From Tragulus kanchil (taxonomy: Eukaryota > Chordata > Mammalia > Artiodactyla > Tragulidae), in assembly GCA_022376925.1 (NCBI GenBank), contig JAIOJX010000001.1, forward strand, positions 3,319,501-3,383,500: a DNA stretch of 64,000 nt, read 5' to 3'. The notes beneath the pieces are model-generated. The model saw only the letters and a program-made list of their open reading frames with translations. It did no database searches and was not told the origin of the DNA. The position numbers and the translations under genes are program-made. Within the stretch, counting starts at the first letter, position 1. Each line of letters starts with the position of its first letter. Below are positions 11,501 to 20,780 of the stretch, piece by piece.

Positions 11501-12651
11501 GCTGTACTTGGTGCCCTTGCCCTCGCCGTCCTTGTCGCCTTTGCTGTCCCCTTGCTGTGTCGTCACCATCTGGAGCTCAGGCCCCCGGAAACGCTCAAGG
11601 AATGAGTCGGGTCTGGGCTCCTCCTCGCGGAAGTTCCTGTTGGCCCAGTCTCGGATGACCCCCACCAGGCGGGCGATCCTAGAGCGGCGAGAGGGAGCGT
11701 GAGGCAGAGGAGACCTGCACTTTGAAGAGAGAACCCACACCCAGGACAGGGGATTGGGCCTCGGGCATGACACAGCACAGCACCCTGAAGTGGCTACTCT
11801 GGGAAGACTTCCTGTAGGAGGTGCCATCTCTGTTGATTCTGAAGAACAAACACGGGGTCTCTGGGGCAAGATGGAGATGGTGCTGAGGGACAGCAGGTCA
11901 GGAGGAAGGTGACCTCAGGCTTCCTGATTTCTGCATGAAGCCTGCAACCCCTTGGGCTGGAGACCTGGGAGCTGTCTACTTAAGCCCCTCTGCCAGGAAG
12001 TAAGTCTCCTCCCAACGCTGCCACAGACAAGTCTGGAGAGGGACCTCCGAGATTGGCCCTTGGAAGCTGCAGACAGGAGTATCCTCTGGAGGAAAAAGCT
12101 GAGCTAGGCCAGGGCTGACAGTGCCGCCCAGAGGCTTTGTTAGAAAGGGCCCTGGAATGGAGCGGACCCCATGATCCGACAGGCCCTTGGTGGGGGGATT
12201 AGCAGTGGGGCAGCGGTGGGACCCACCTGCGGAAGCCAGCCCGCCTCTGCTGGGGGGCATCCATCTCTGCCAGCCTCTGTAGCTCTGAGGAGGTGTCATC
12301 GTCGGCTGCGGACTGTGGCCTGCCGAGGAAGAAGTAGAATTAAACGAAGGGATTATTTTCCTGGGCATGCTTCACCTCCTACTAGCACTCTCCTCCCCTA
12401 GGAGATGCCAAGAAAGTCCCATGATCCTTTTCGAGGCTGTGCTTGAACCATAGCTTGTTTACCCCGTGGCAATGAGACAGGACTGGGAGAAAGTAGCAGC
12501 TGAAGGCCAGCTCTGAAATGACCCAGCCTCAACAGACTCACCGGCTGCTGGCCCTGCGGTCGTCTCTGCCATTGGCCTTGATGGCAGGAGGTGCGTGGTG
12601 GTTGCGGTTATGGGCCGGGGAGCTCTTCACACCATTGGCTTTTTCTGTCAT
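7186..12651 (-). CDS. CNGA2: Cyclic nucleotide-gated channel alpha 2 (olfactory), complete coding sequence in six exons
   Basis: CNGA2 is the main subunit of the cation channel that opens on cAMP in olfactory sensory cilia. Coding exons run 12651-12542, 12319-12227, 11678-11508, 10750-10643, 9034-8928 and 8588-7186, all with GT-AG borders and matching phases. They sum to 1992 bases, or 663 residues plus stop, the usual length for the family. Seen in the protein: a basic amphipathic stretch at about residues 66-87 (the N-terminal calmodulin site in olfactory channels); S1 near 136-158; S2 near 170-195; an N-glycosylation motif at Asn311; pore motif TIGETPPP at 337-344 with selectivity Glu340; a C-linker; a cAMP/cGMP-binding domain with FGE at 519-521 and the ligand-contact Thr537; and a C-terminal leucine-zipper coiled coil at about 597-642. 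Start chosen for the conserved MTEK start. Family members CNGA1 and CNGA3 are excluded by the N-terminus, C-terminus and gene neighbours. Confidence 0.96.
8589..8927 (-). other. CNGA2: CNGA2 intron 5
   Basis: Short intron with GT-AG ends. Nothing else recognised inside. Confidence 0.9.
8928..9034 (-). CDS. CNGA2: CNGA2 coding exon 5
   Basis: 107 bases coding residues about 161-197, the loop after S1 and the S2 helix (contains [10 protein letters not shown] and YIADLFIRL). Acceptor tcctgcag, donor gtgagc. Phases agree with both neighbours. Confidence 0.95.
9035..10642 (-). other. CNGA2: CNGA2 intron 4
   Basis: 1.6-kb intron. No recent SINE, LINE or additional exon recognised by eye; the older repeat content is unknown. 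Confidence 0.85.
10643..10750 (-). CDS. CNGA2: CNGA2 coding exon 4
   Basis: 108 bases coding residues about 125-161, including S1 (contains [12 protein letters not shown]). Acceptor tctcctcag, donor gtgagt. Confidence 0.95.
10751..11507 (-). other. CNGA2: CNGA2 intron 3
   Basis: 757-base GC-rich intron. Frames are open on both strands (for example 10791-11381 on plus), but they show no splice context or familiar motif and are best explained by base composition. Confidence 0.85.
11508..11678 (-). CDS. CNGA2: CNGA2 coding exon 3
   Basis: 171 bases coding residues about 68-125: the calmodulin-binding segment (contains [12 protein letters not shown]) and the charged linker before S1. Acceptor ctctag; donor gtacag is weak, but the AA|G split gives the expected Lys-Lys-Asn-Phe junction and keeps the frame. 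Confidence 0.93.
11679..12226 (-). other. CNGA2: CNGA2 intron 2
   Basis: 548-base intron. Duplication C begins inside it at about 12044, so its upstream part is repeated. Confidence 0.85.
12227..12319 (-). CDS. CNGA2: CNGA2 coding exon 2 (gene-proximal copy)
   Basis: 93 bases coding residues about 37-68 (contains [19 protein letters not shown]). Acceptor ctcggcag, donor gtgggt. An identical-looking copy lies at 13304-13396 in the second half of duplication C. Confidence 0.93.
12542..12651 (-). CDS. CNGA2: CNGA2 coding exon 1 with start codon (gene-proximal copy)
   Basis: 110 coding bases from the ATG at 12651 to the donor gtgagt. The exon probably extends to 12677, where an acceptor (ctggcag) marks a 5' UTR part, so a non-coding exon must lie further upstream. 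A copy lies at 13619-13728. Confidence 0.92.
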
Positions 12652-13303
12652 CCTCCATGTATGACCAGGACCTTCACCTGCCAGGGAGAAGCCCAAAGAA
12701 AGGTCACAGAAAGCGGGCTGAGAACAGCCTCCCGAGTCTGGCTATGGTGGTGAAGGGCGTGTTTAGCACCAAGGGGCTCTCACCACGCTGACAGGTCATT
12801 TAAAAGGCAAATTGTGCTGAACCGCAAGGTGTGCAGAGAGAAGGAAGAGTTCCCACCGGCTCTTTAAGAAATGGGGCAGATCAGCCTTCCATTAGAGAAA
12901 GAGCCTTCTGACTGCTAAGTGGAGGCTGGGCTTGCGGGGGAGGAGGGGTGGAGGGAGGGAGGCCGAGAAGTCTGGAGAAGACAGCGTAGACCTAGCCTGT
13001 GAGAAAGAAGAAGGATTGGGGATGGGGAAAGAGGGAGAACAAGTGGGTGAGGTCGCGCAGGAAAACCCCTACATTTAATAATTGAACAGAGGAGGAGATA
13101 GCAAAATAGACTGAGAAGGGCCTCCGAGATTGGCCCTTGGAAGCTGCAGACAGGAGTATCCTCTGGAGGAAAAAGCTGAGCTAGGCCAGGGCTGACAGTG
13201 CCGCCCAGAGGCTTTGTTAGAAAGGGCCCTGGAATGGAGCGGACCCCATGATCCGACAGGCCCTTGGTGGGGGGATTAGCAGTGGGGCAGCGGTGGGACC
13301 CAC

Positions 13304-13396
13304 CTGCGGAAGCCAGCCCGCCTCTGCTGGGGGGCATCCATCTCTGCCAGCCTCTGTAGCTCTGAGGAGGTGTCATCGTCGGCTGCGGACTGTGGC
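13304..13396 (-). other. CNGA2: Duplicate of CNGA2 coding exon 2
   Basis: Same 93 bases and same splice sites as 12227-12319. If real, it would give a transcript with redundant exons; more likely it is a false duplication. Confidence 0.88.
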
Positions 13397-13618
13397 CTGC
13401 CGAGGAAGAAGTAGAATTAAACGAAGGGATTATTTTCCTGGGCATGCTTCACCTCCTACTAGCACTCTCCTCCCCTAGGAGATGCCAAGAAAGTCCCATG
13501 ATCCTTTTCGAGGCTGTGCTTGAACCATAGCTTGTTTACCCCGTGGCAATGAGACAGGACTGGGAGAAAGTAGCAGCTGAAGGCCAGCTCTGAAATGACC
13601 CAGCCTCAACAGACTCAC

Positions 13619-13728
13619 CGGCTGCTGGCCCTGCGGTCGTCTCTGCCATTGGCCTTGATGGCAGGAGGTGCGTGGTGGTTGCGGTTATGGGCCGGGGAGC
13701 TCTTCACACCATTGGCTTTTTCTGTCAT
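13619..13728 (-). other. CNGA2: Duplicate of CNGA2 coding exon 1 with start codon
   Basis: Same 110 coding bases, ATG and donor as 12542-12651. This would be the 5'-most ATG copy, so an automatic gene model could start here. Confidence 0.88.
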
Positions 13729-14200
13729 CCTCCATGTATGACCAGGACCTTCACCTGCCAGGGAGAAGCCCAAAGAAAGGTCACAGAAAGCGGGCTGAGA
13801 ACAGCCTCCCGAGTCTGGCTATGGTGGTGAAGGGCGTGTTTAGCACCAAGGGGCTCTCACCACGCTGACAGGTCATTTAAAAGGCAAATTGTGCTGAACC
13901 GCAAGGTGTGCAGAGAGAAGGAAGAGTTCCCACCGGCTCTTTAAGAAATGGGGCAGATCAGCCTTCCATTAGAGAAAGAGCCTTCTGACTGCTAAGTGGA
14001 GGCTGGGCTTGCGGGGGAGGAGGGGTGGAGGGAGGGAGGCCGAGAAGTCTGGAGAAGACAGCGTAGACCTAGCCTGTGAGAAAGAAGAAGGGATTGGGGA
14101 TGGGGAAAGAGGGAGAACAAGTGGGTGAGGTCGCGCAGGAAAACCCCTACATTTAATAATTGAACAGAGGAGGAGATAGCCGCAAAATAGACTGAGAAGG

Positions 14201-16229
14201 AAAAGTCCAGAAAAGAGACATGGTGCTCCACTGTGTGTCTTGCATGGGGTCAAGGAGAGCTGAGGCTGTCCCACCAGATTTGCTGGGAAACGCTGAGCAG
14301 GCCCTGCAGATGACCGGTGGCCCCTACTGCCGGAGCTCCCCCAGCCCAGCTCCAGCTGCGGAGCCATCACCATGGCAACAGCAGGCACGGTAAGCTCTGC
14401 AGCGAGTGGTAATAACAAGCAGCCTCAGAGCCTCTCAGCCGCTGCTCCCTGTGGGGCCACGTCACCGGGATGCTAATGAGGGCACCTGAGGGAGAGAAAC
14501 TGGCATCCCTGTATCCCCACTTGGATCCAAAAGGTGGCCAACCATGGCGACAGAAAGTCCCAAGCAATGCAAACAAAGTTGGGGCCACTTGCACTAACCA
14601 GGCCTCCTGGAAGCCTGAAGCCAGAGAGGGGCTGGCACACAGGCTCCGGGTGGGACTCAGGAGGACTCAGGACACTGATGTGGCAGCTGAGGCCTGGAGT
14701 ACAGGGTGAACTCTGCTTCCAGGAAGACGGCAGAGGAGGCCAAGGCCAGGCCAGGGAGGCTGCAGACCTCAGGCCAAGGCCTCGGGGCTTCTCGCTGATA
14801 GAGAGCTAGCACCGGCCCTGCTTGCCAGCACTTGGACCCCTCCCCTCCTTCCTGGTTATCTGCAATGGCAGTGGCCCCAAGCCCGCAAAAGGGCAGCCCT
14901 GGGGGCACACGACAGCTCCTGCCCTGTCTAAGCTTCTGGTGTCAAGGCAGAGTCCCATGAGCCCTGCCACTTCTCTGCCAGAAACAGGCTCTGTCCCCTA
15001 TCTGGCTGCCCTGCCCACTCTGTCCTCCGCAAGAACTGTCCCTCGGGCCACTCACGGGGGGACCAAGCAGGCAGCTCTCTGAGGCCCACAGGCACCTAGG
15101 CCAGCACCTCCAGTCTGCACACTCTCTCCACAAACTTCATCCAGTCCCAGGCTTCGGTTACCATCACCTCCCCACCCAGGCATCTCTTCCAAGCTGCCCA
15201 CCCCCGGCCCCAGTGACTACCTGGCATCTTCTTCTTTGAGGTGCCTCAAACCCAGCCTTGCTGAAACTGAAGTTGACCCCATTCACGTATGCATCGGCTT
15301 CTCCTCCAATTTCCCCACCTCAGAACGCAGCCTTCCCTCCACCCTTTCACCCAAAGCAGAAACCTGCAGTCACTGCCTCCAAGCAACTTCCTTCTCAGTT
15401 GACTGTCGCCCCTGTAAAGTGTCAAAAAAATTTCCATTCACTGCCGCCTGTCCCCAAGGCCCCGGCCTGGTCTCAGGCTCAGCGGGGTCTGGGCTGGAGG
15501 GGAGACCTGGACTCCGTCAAGGTTGCTGGCAGCTGAAGCTCTCAGAGGGAACGAGCAGCTGCCGTAACCCAAGGGCAGAGGAGGAGGCTGAGGGGCCAGG
15601 CCCCAGGGGAGGCGGTCTCAGGCAGGGAGGAGGCTGAGATGAGAGCTGGAGCTGCTCCACACTGAATGCTACGAACCTCGCTGGCCACAGCGTCCATAGC
15701 AGAGAAGGCATGTTTGCAGGGTTTCAGGCTGAGTGGTAGATAGGGAATGGAGTTAACTCTTTCTAGAAGCTTGAGGGAGAGAGAGTGGGAACTGAAAGAT
15801 GTAAATTTGAAAACTTCTTGGTATTGCTGTCGTCATCACCCTTTTATAGAAAGGACATAGTGAAGCAAGTGAGTAGGTTTGAGGAGGGCTTTGGTAGATA
15901 GTGAAAACATCTGTGCTCGAGACCCCAGTTAGGACTGGAGCTGACAGAAGATGCATAGAACGGGTGCCTCCAGGGACCTGAAGATGTGAGAAGTGATTTA
16001 TGAAGAGCACAGAGCAGAGGGGGCCAGATGAACAAGCCAGGAAGGGGAGGAGGTGACAAGCAAGCATGTTAGATGGGGCTAGGGGAGAGCGAGAGACAGG
16101 TGCAGGGGCTCACTCACGCCCACCCCTAGCATTCTCAGTGAAACGGGAGGGGTTTCATCTCCAGAGGCAGCGGGCAGCAGTAGATGCACTGGGAAAACCA
16201 AGCAAGTGTCAGTGCAGGGCTAGGCTGCG
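14201..16229. other. CNGA2 upstream DNA, no coding exon recognised
   Basis: This region should contain the CNGA2 promoter and a 5' non-coding exon, which I cannot place. A CpG-containing EBF-like site is listed separately. The open frames 14822-15082 and 15236-15637 (plus) have no supporting features. Confidence 0.5.
15039..15048 (+). promoter_or_regulatory. Possible EBF/Olf-1 site (TCCCTCGGGC)
   Basis: It matches the TCCCNNGGGA consensus at nine of ten positions. EBF/Olf-1 sites are known in promoters of olfactory genes, including the olfactory channel gene. It lies about 1.3 kb upstream of the distal start-codon copy. A ten-base match is weak evidence by itself. Confidence 0.25.
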
Positions 16230-16324
16230 TGAGGAAGACAGAAGACGTAGTTGGCAAAGAGAAGAGAGATGGGCAGTGGACCTAGATAGAAGAGAGACCT
16301 TCAAACTAACTGCATGCATGCATG

Positions 16325-16545
16325 CACGCTAAGTCACTTCTGTCGTGTCTGACTCTCTGTGACCCCACGGGCTGTAGCCCTCCAGGCTCCTCTGTCCATG
16401 GAATTCTCCAGGCAAGCAGACTACACTGGGTTTCCACGCCCTCCTCCAGGGCATCTTCCCGACCCGGAGATGGAGCCCATGTCTCCTGTGTCTCGTGCAT
16501 TGGTAGGCAGGCTCTTTACCACTAGCACCACCTGGGGAGCCCTGA
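16325..16545 (-). mobile_element. Bov-tA type SINE
   Basis: On the minus strand it reads from a tRNA-like head (gggctccccaggtggtgc) into the Bov-A part ending in the 'gagtcagacacgac' motif. This family is restricted to ruminants. Confidence 0.85.
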
Positions 16546-16850
16546 GCCAAGAGTAAGGCAGTATAATTTCACAAAAAGCCCAGTACCAATTGAGGTACAC
16601 TTTTAGGCCCTTCTCTCCTCATGCACAAGTTGAACAACCAGCCCAAGATCTTTATAGAAACACCAGCCTGGTCTCAGGAGTCTCTTGGACCCTGATTGAA
16701 AGCTTTCTGAGATGTTAAGGCAAGGAACAGAAGAAACAAGTTAGAGATATAGCCAAGGCTAGAAGCCAGAGCTACTACCTTCCAGTCTGTGGTTCATTCA
16801 AATCTCACTGCTGCCCAGTACTCTTTTATTCATTCATCCATCCCATGATG

Positions 16851-17050
16851 GGTTCGCCTGGTGACTCAGACGGTAAAGAATCTGCCTGCAGTGCAGGAGA
16901 CCCAGGTTCCATCCCTGGGTTGGGAAGACCCCCTGGAGAAGGATATGGCAATCCACACCAGTATCCTTGCCTGGAAAATCTCATGGGCAGAGGAGCCTGG
17001 CAGGCTAAGTCCATGGGGTCACAAAGAGTCAGACACCACTGAGTGACTAA
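16851..17050 (+). mobile_element. Bov-tA type SINE
   Basis: tRNA-derived head (ggtgactcagacggtaaag ... ggttccatccctggg) followed by the Bov-A body and 'gagtcagacaccactgagtg' end. Confidence 0.88.
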
Positions 17051-17425
17051 CATGCACACACGCGAGGTGCTGCGCTGACCACGGTGAGTCTTCAGAGTCT
17101 CTGACCTCAGCATTGCTCCCAGAGTAAAAGGGAAAGCCAGGAAAACAGTCCATCCTCAGTGCCACTCTGGATTTCAATAAAGGCAAGGATGTTCTCCCTG
17201 ACATTACCATTTAAATGTTGAGTAGGCATCTCAGGCTGGATATGTCCCAAACGGAGTACTTGATCTTTCCTAAACCTTGTCCTCCAGTACTCATTCCTTT
17301 CTTTCACAGCCTCACACATATGTCAATCACTGAGGAAGACAGAAGACGTAGTTGGCAAAGAGAAGAGAGATGGGCAGTGGACCTAGATAGAAGAGAGACC
17401 TTCAAACTAACTGCATGCATGCATG

Positions 17426-17646
17426 CACGCTAAGTCACTTCTGTCGTGTCTGACTCTCTGTGACCCCACGGGCTGTAGCCCTCCAGGCTCCTCTGTCCAT
17501 GGAATTCTCCAGGCAAGCAGACTACACTGGGTTTCCACGCCCTCCTCCAGGGCATCTTCCCGACCCGGAGATGGAGCCCATGTCTCCTGTGTCTCGTGCA
17601 TTGGTAGGCAGGCTCTTTACCACTAGCACCACCTGGGGAGCCCTGA
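17426..17646 (-). mobile_element. Bov-tA type SINE (copy of 16325-16545)
   Basis: Same element as at 16325-16545, carried along in duplication D rather than inserted separately. Confidence 0.85.
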
Positions 17647-17952
17647 GCCAAGAGTAAGGCAGTATAATTTCACAAAAAGCCCAGTACCAATTGAGGTACA
17701 CTTTTAGGCCCCTTCTCTCCTCATGCACAAGTTGAACAACCAGCCCAAGATCTTTATAGAAACACCAGCCTGGTCTCAGGAGTCTCTTGGACCCTGATTG
17801 AAAGCTTTCTGAGATGTTAAGGCAAGGAACAGAAGAAACAAGTTAGAGATATAGCCAAGGCTAGAAGCCAGAGCTACTACCTTCCAGTCTGTGGTTCATT
17901 CAAATCTCACTGCTGCCCAGTACTCTTTTATTCATTCATCCATCCCATGATG

Positions 17953-18152
17953 GGTTCGCCTGGTGACTCAGACGGTAAAGAATCTGCCTGCAGTGCAGGA
18001 GACCCAGGTTCCATCCCTGGGTTGGGAAGACCCCCTGGAGAAGGATATGGCAATCCACACCAGTATCCTTGCCTGGAAAATCTCATGGGCAGAGGAGCCT
18101 GGCAGGCTAAGTCCATGGGGTCACAAAGAGTCAGACACCACTGAGTGACTAA
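17953..18152 (+). mobile_element. Bov-tA type SINE (copy of 16851-17050)
   Basis: Same element as at 16851-17050, within duplication D copy 2. Confidence 0.87.
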
Positions 18153-18357
18153 CATGCACACACGCGAGGTGCTGCGCTGACCACGGTGAGTCTTCAGAGT
18201 CTCTGACCTCAGCATTGCTCCCAGAGTAAAAGGGAAAGCCAGGAAAACAGTCCATCCTCAGTGCCACTCTGGATTTCAATAAAGGCAAGGATGTTCTCCC
18301 TGACATTACCATTTAAATGTTGAGTAGGCATCTCAGGCTGGATATGTCCCAAACGGA

Positions 18358-19466
18358 GTACTTGATCTTTCCTCAAAGCCTTGTCCTCCAGTACTCATTC
18401 CTTTCTTTCACAGCCTCACACATATGTCAATCACTGAGTGCAGGACACTTCAGAGTTTAGCGCTAAGAAGAGGAGACTTCTTCAGAGGGCACTGAGAAGA
18501 AGTGGTCAGTGAGGCAGGAGGAGAACCAGAAGCATGGAAACCATTATTTCGAGGGAAGAGTGCCTACACTGTGCCAAACGCTCTGTGTGGACAGAGAAGT
18601 CACTCTGAGGATGATAAAAAATACACCAGGTGGAACTGGCAGCAGATCAGATATTCAACAAGGAGAGATCAGTGAGCTTGAAGACAACACAATAAAGCCA
18701 TCCAAGGGGCAGCACAGAGCCACGCTGAGCTCAGAGACTCCGCACACAAACCCGAGCTCAGGCGAGAGGCGGGGCCGGTGGTGTAATTCACAAACGGCCA
18801 GTATACGGGTGTGTTTAAAGGCAAAAGATGAGATGAAGAAATGATGAAGAAAGAAGACATATGTGGTCTCTACCTTCAAAACACACCCTGTATCCAACCA
18901 CTCCTCACTGCCTCCGCCACTGACCCCTTCATTCAGGCTACCATCAGTGTTCCTGACTTTCTCACAATTTGCTGATGCTTTTTTTCATCTCATAACTTGT
19001 AGTCTTCAAATTTAGAGTTCCCTGTGCACACAGTAGGTCCCTGACTGACTACACTGCCGTTAAAGCCACTTGAAAATCTCCCGCCGTTGGCTGTCGTCCC
19101 ACCTCAGTCGTGTTTCTCAGCACGTAATTGAATCACTTTGCTGCACACCTGAAACTAACACAGCATTGCAAACCAACGGCAATCCAAAGGAGGGAAGGTA
19201 GAAAAATTATTTAGAGAAATAATGGTCCAAATGTGTCCCAATTTGATTTTTCAAAAGATTACAAATCCACAGATAAAAAGCTCAATGGTACCCCAAAGCA
19301 AAGAAGCATAAAGAAAGTTTCACCAAGACACAATGTAATCAAATTGCCCAAATCCATTGATAATGGGGACATCTTAAAAGTAGCCAGGGAGGGGCTTCCC
19401 TGGTGGTCCAGTGGGTAAGGACACCGCCTTGCAGTGTAAGGGCCACCGGTTCAATCCCTTGGAAAA
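18358..19466. repeat. Tandem duplication E, copy 1
   Basis: Repeated at 19467-20570, offset 1109. Copy 1 stops inside a CHR-type SINE ('caatccctt|ggaaaa'), which is complete only in copy 2. No gene is recognised; frames such as 18509-18844 are repeated in the second copy and have no gene-like context. Confidence 0.87.
19391..19466 (+). mobile_element. Truncated CHR-type SINE
   Basis: Only the tRNA-like head (ggggcttccctggtggtcca ...) is present before the duplication joint cuts it off. Confidence 0.8.
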
Positions 19467-20570
19467 GTACTTGATCTTTCCTCAAAGCCTTGTCCTACAG
19501 TACTCACTCCTTTCTTTCACAGCCTCACACATATGTCAATCACTGAGTGCAGGACACTTCAGAGTTTAGCGCTAAGAAGAGGAGACTTCTTCAGAGGGCA
19601 CTGAGAAGAAGTGGTCAGTGAGGCAGGAGGAGAACCAGAAGCATGGAAACCATTATTTCGAGGGAAGAGTGCCTACACTGTGCCAAACGCTCTGTGTGGA
19701 CAGAGAAGTCACTCTGAGGATGATAAAAAATACACCAGGTGGAACTGGCAGCAGATCAGATATTCAACAAGGAGAGATCAGTGAGCTTGAAGACAACACA
19801 ATAAAGCCATCCAAGGGGCAGCACAGAGCCACGCTGAGCTCAGAGACTCCGCACACAAACCCGAGCTCAGGCGAGAGGCGGGGCCGGTGGTGTAATTCAC
19901 AAACGGCCAGTATACGGGTGTGTTTAAAGGCAAAAGATGAGATGAAGAAATGATGAAGAAAGAAGACATATGTGGTCTCTACCTTCAAAACACACCCTGT
20001 ATCCAACCACTCCTCACTGCCTCCGCCACTGACCCCTTCATTCAGGCTACCATCAGTGTTCCTGACTTTCTCACAATTTGCTGATGCTTTTTTTCATCTC
20101 ATAACTTGTAGTCTTCAAATTTAGAGTTCCCTGTGCACACAGTAGGTCCCTGACTGACTACACTGCCGTTAAAGCCACTTGAAAATCTCCCGCCGTTGGC
20201 TGTCGTCCACCTCAGTCGTGTTTCTCAGCACGTAATTGAATCACTTTGCTGCACACCTGAAACTAACACAGCATTGCAAACCAACGGCAATCCAAAGGAG
20301 GGAAGGTAGAAAAATTATTTAGAGAAATAATGGTCCAAATGTGTCCCAATTTGATTTTTCAAAAGATTACAAATCCACAGATAAAAAAGCTCAATGGTAC
20401 CCCAAAGCAAAGAAGCATAAAGAAAGTTTCACCAAGACACAATGTAATCAAATTGCCCAAATCCATTGATAATGGGGACATCTTAAAAGTAGCCAGGGAG
20501 GGGCTTCCCTGGTGGTCCAGTGGGTAAGGACACCGCCTTGCAGTGTAAGGGCCACCGGTTCAATCCCTGG
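19467..20570. repeat. Tandem duplication E, copy 2
   Basis: Second copy of 18358-19466. Differences are one-base changes such as 'gataaaaagctc' against 'gataaaaaagctc' and 'gtcccacctc' against 'gtccacctc'. Confidence 0.87.
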
Positions 20571-20766
20571 CCTGGGAAGATCCCACGTGCCACAGGGCAG
20601 CTGGACCGGTGTGTCCACCTACCGAGCCAGAGCTCTGGAGCGCATGCGCCCAGAGCCAGTGCTCTGCGACAACAGAGGCCACTGCAATGGGAGGCCCACA
20701 GGAGCCAAAGAACAAAGATGGATGAAAACAGATAAATGAAAGACCAATAGAAGCGGCCAAAAAAAA
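20501..20766 (+). mobile_element. Complete CHR-type tRNA-derived SINE with target-site duplication
   Basis: Head 'gggcttccctggtggtccag', body with 'ggagcgcatgcgcccagagc' and tail 'gaaagaccaatagaagcggc' plus A-run. The flanking direct repeat 'aagtagccaggga' is visible before (up to 20500) and just after the A-tail, as expected for retroposition. Confidence 0.88.
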
Positions 20767-20780
20767 AAAGTAGCCAGGGA

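Larger units (their letters stand above)
12044..13120. repeat. Tandem duplication C, copy 1 (CNGA2 exons 1-2)
   Basis: Repeated at 13121-14200 with an offset of 1077. It contains coding exons 1 and 2 of CNGA2 with their splice sites. This copy joins the rest of the gene. Differences between copies are few and lie in short runs, for example 'aagaaggattgg' against 'aagaagggattgg' and 'agcaaaatag' against 'agccgcaaaatag'. Confidence 0.88.
13121..14200. repeat. Tandem duplication C, copy 2 (CNGA2 exons 1-2)
   Basis: Second copy of 12044-13120, on the promoter side of CNGA2. In the real locus there is probably only one copy. Confidence 0.88.
16230..17330. repeat. Tandem duplication D, copy 1
   Basis: Repeated at 17331-18438, offset about 1101. 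It carries two Bov-tA SINEs in opposite orientation, both repeated in copy 2. Copy 1 ends with slightly altered sequence ('tttcctaaaccttg' against 'tttcctcaaagccttg'). Confidence 0.87.
17331..18438. repeat. Tandem duplication D, copy 2
   Basis: Second copy of 16230-17330. Its last 80 bases are also the start of duplication E, so that short segment occurs three times in a row. Confidence 0.87.

Noticed and set aside
16325..20766. tRNA genes suggested by tRNA-like heads
   Set aside because: They are parts of Bov-tA and CHR SINEs, followed by SINE bodies and A-tails, and are not intact tRNA genes.
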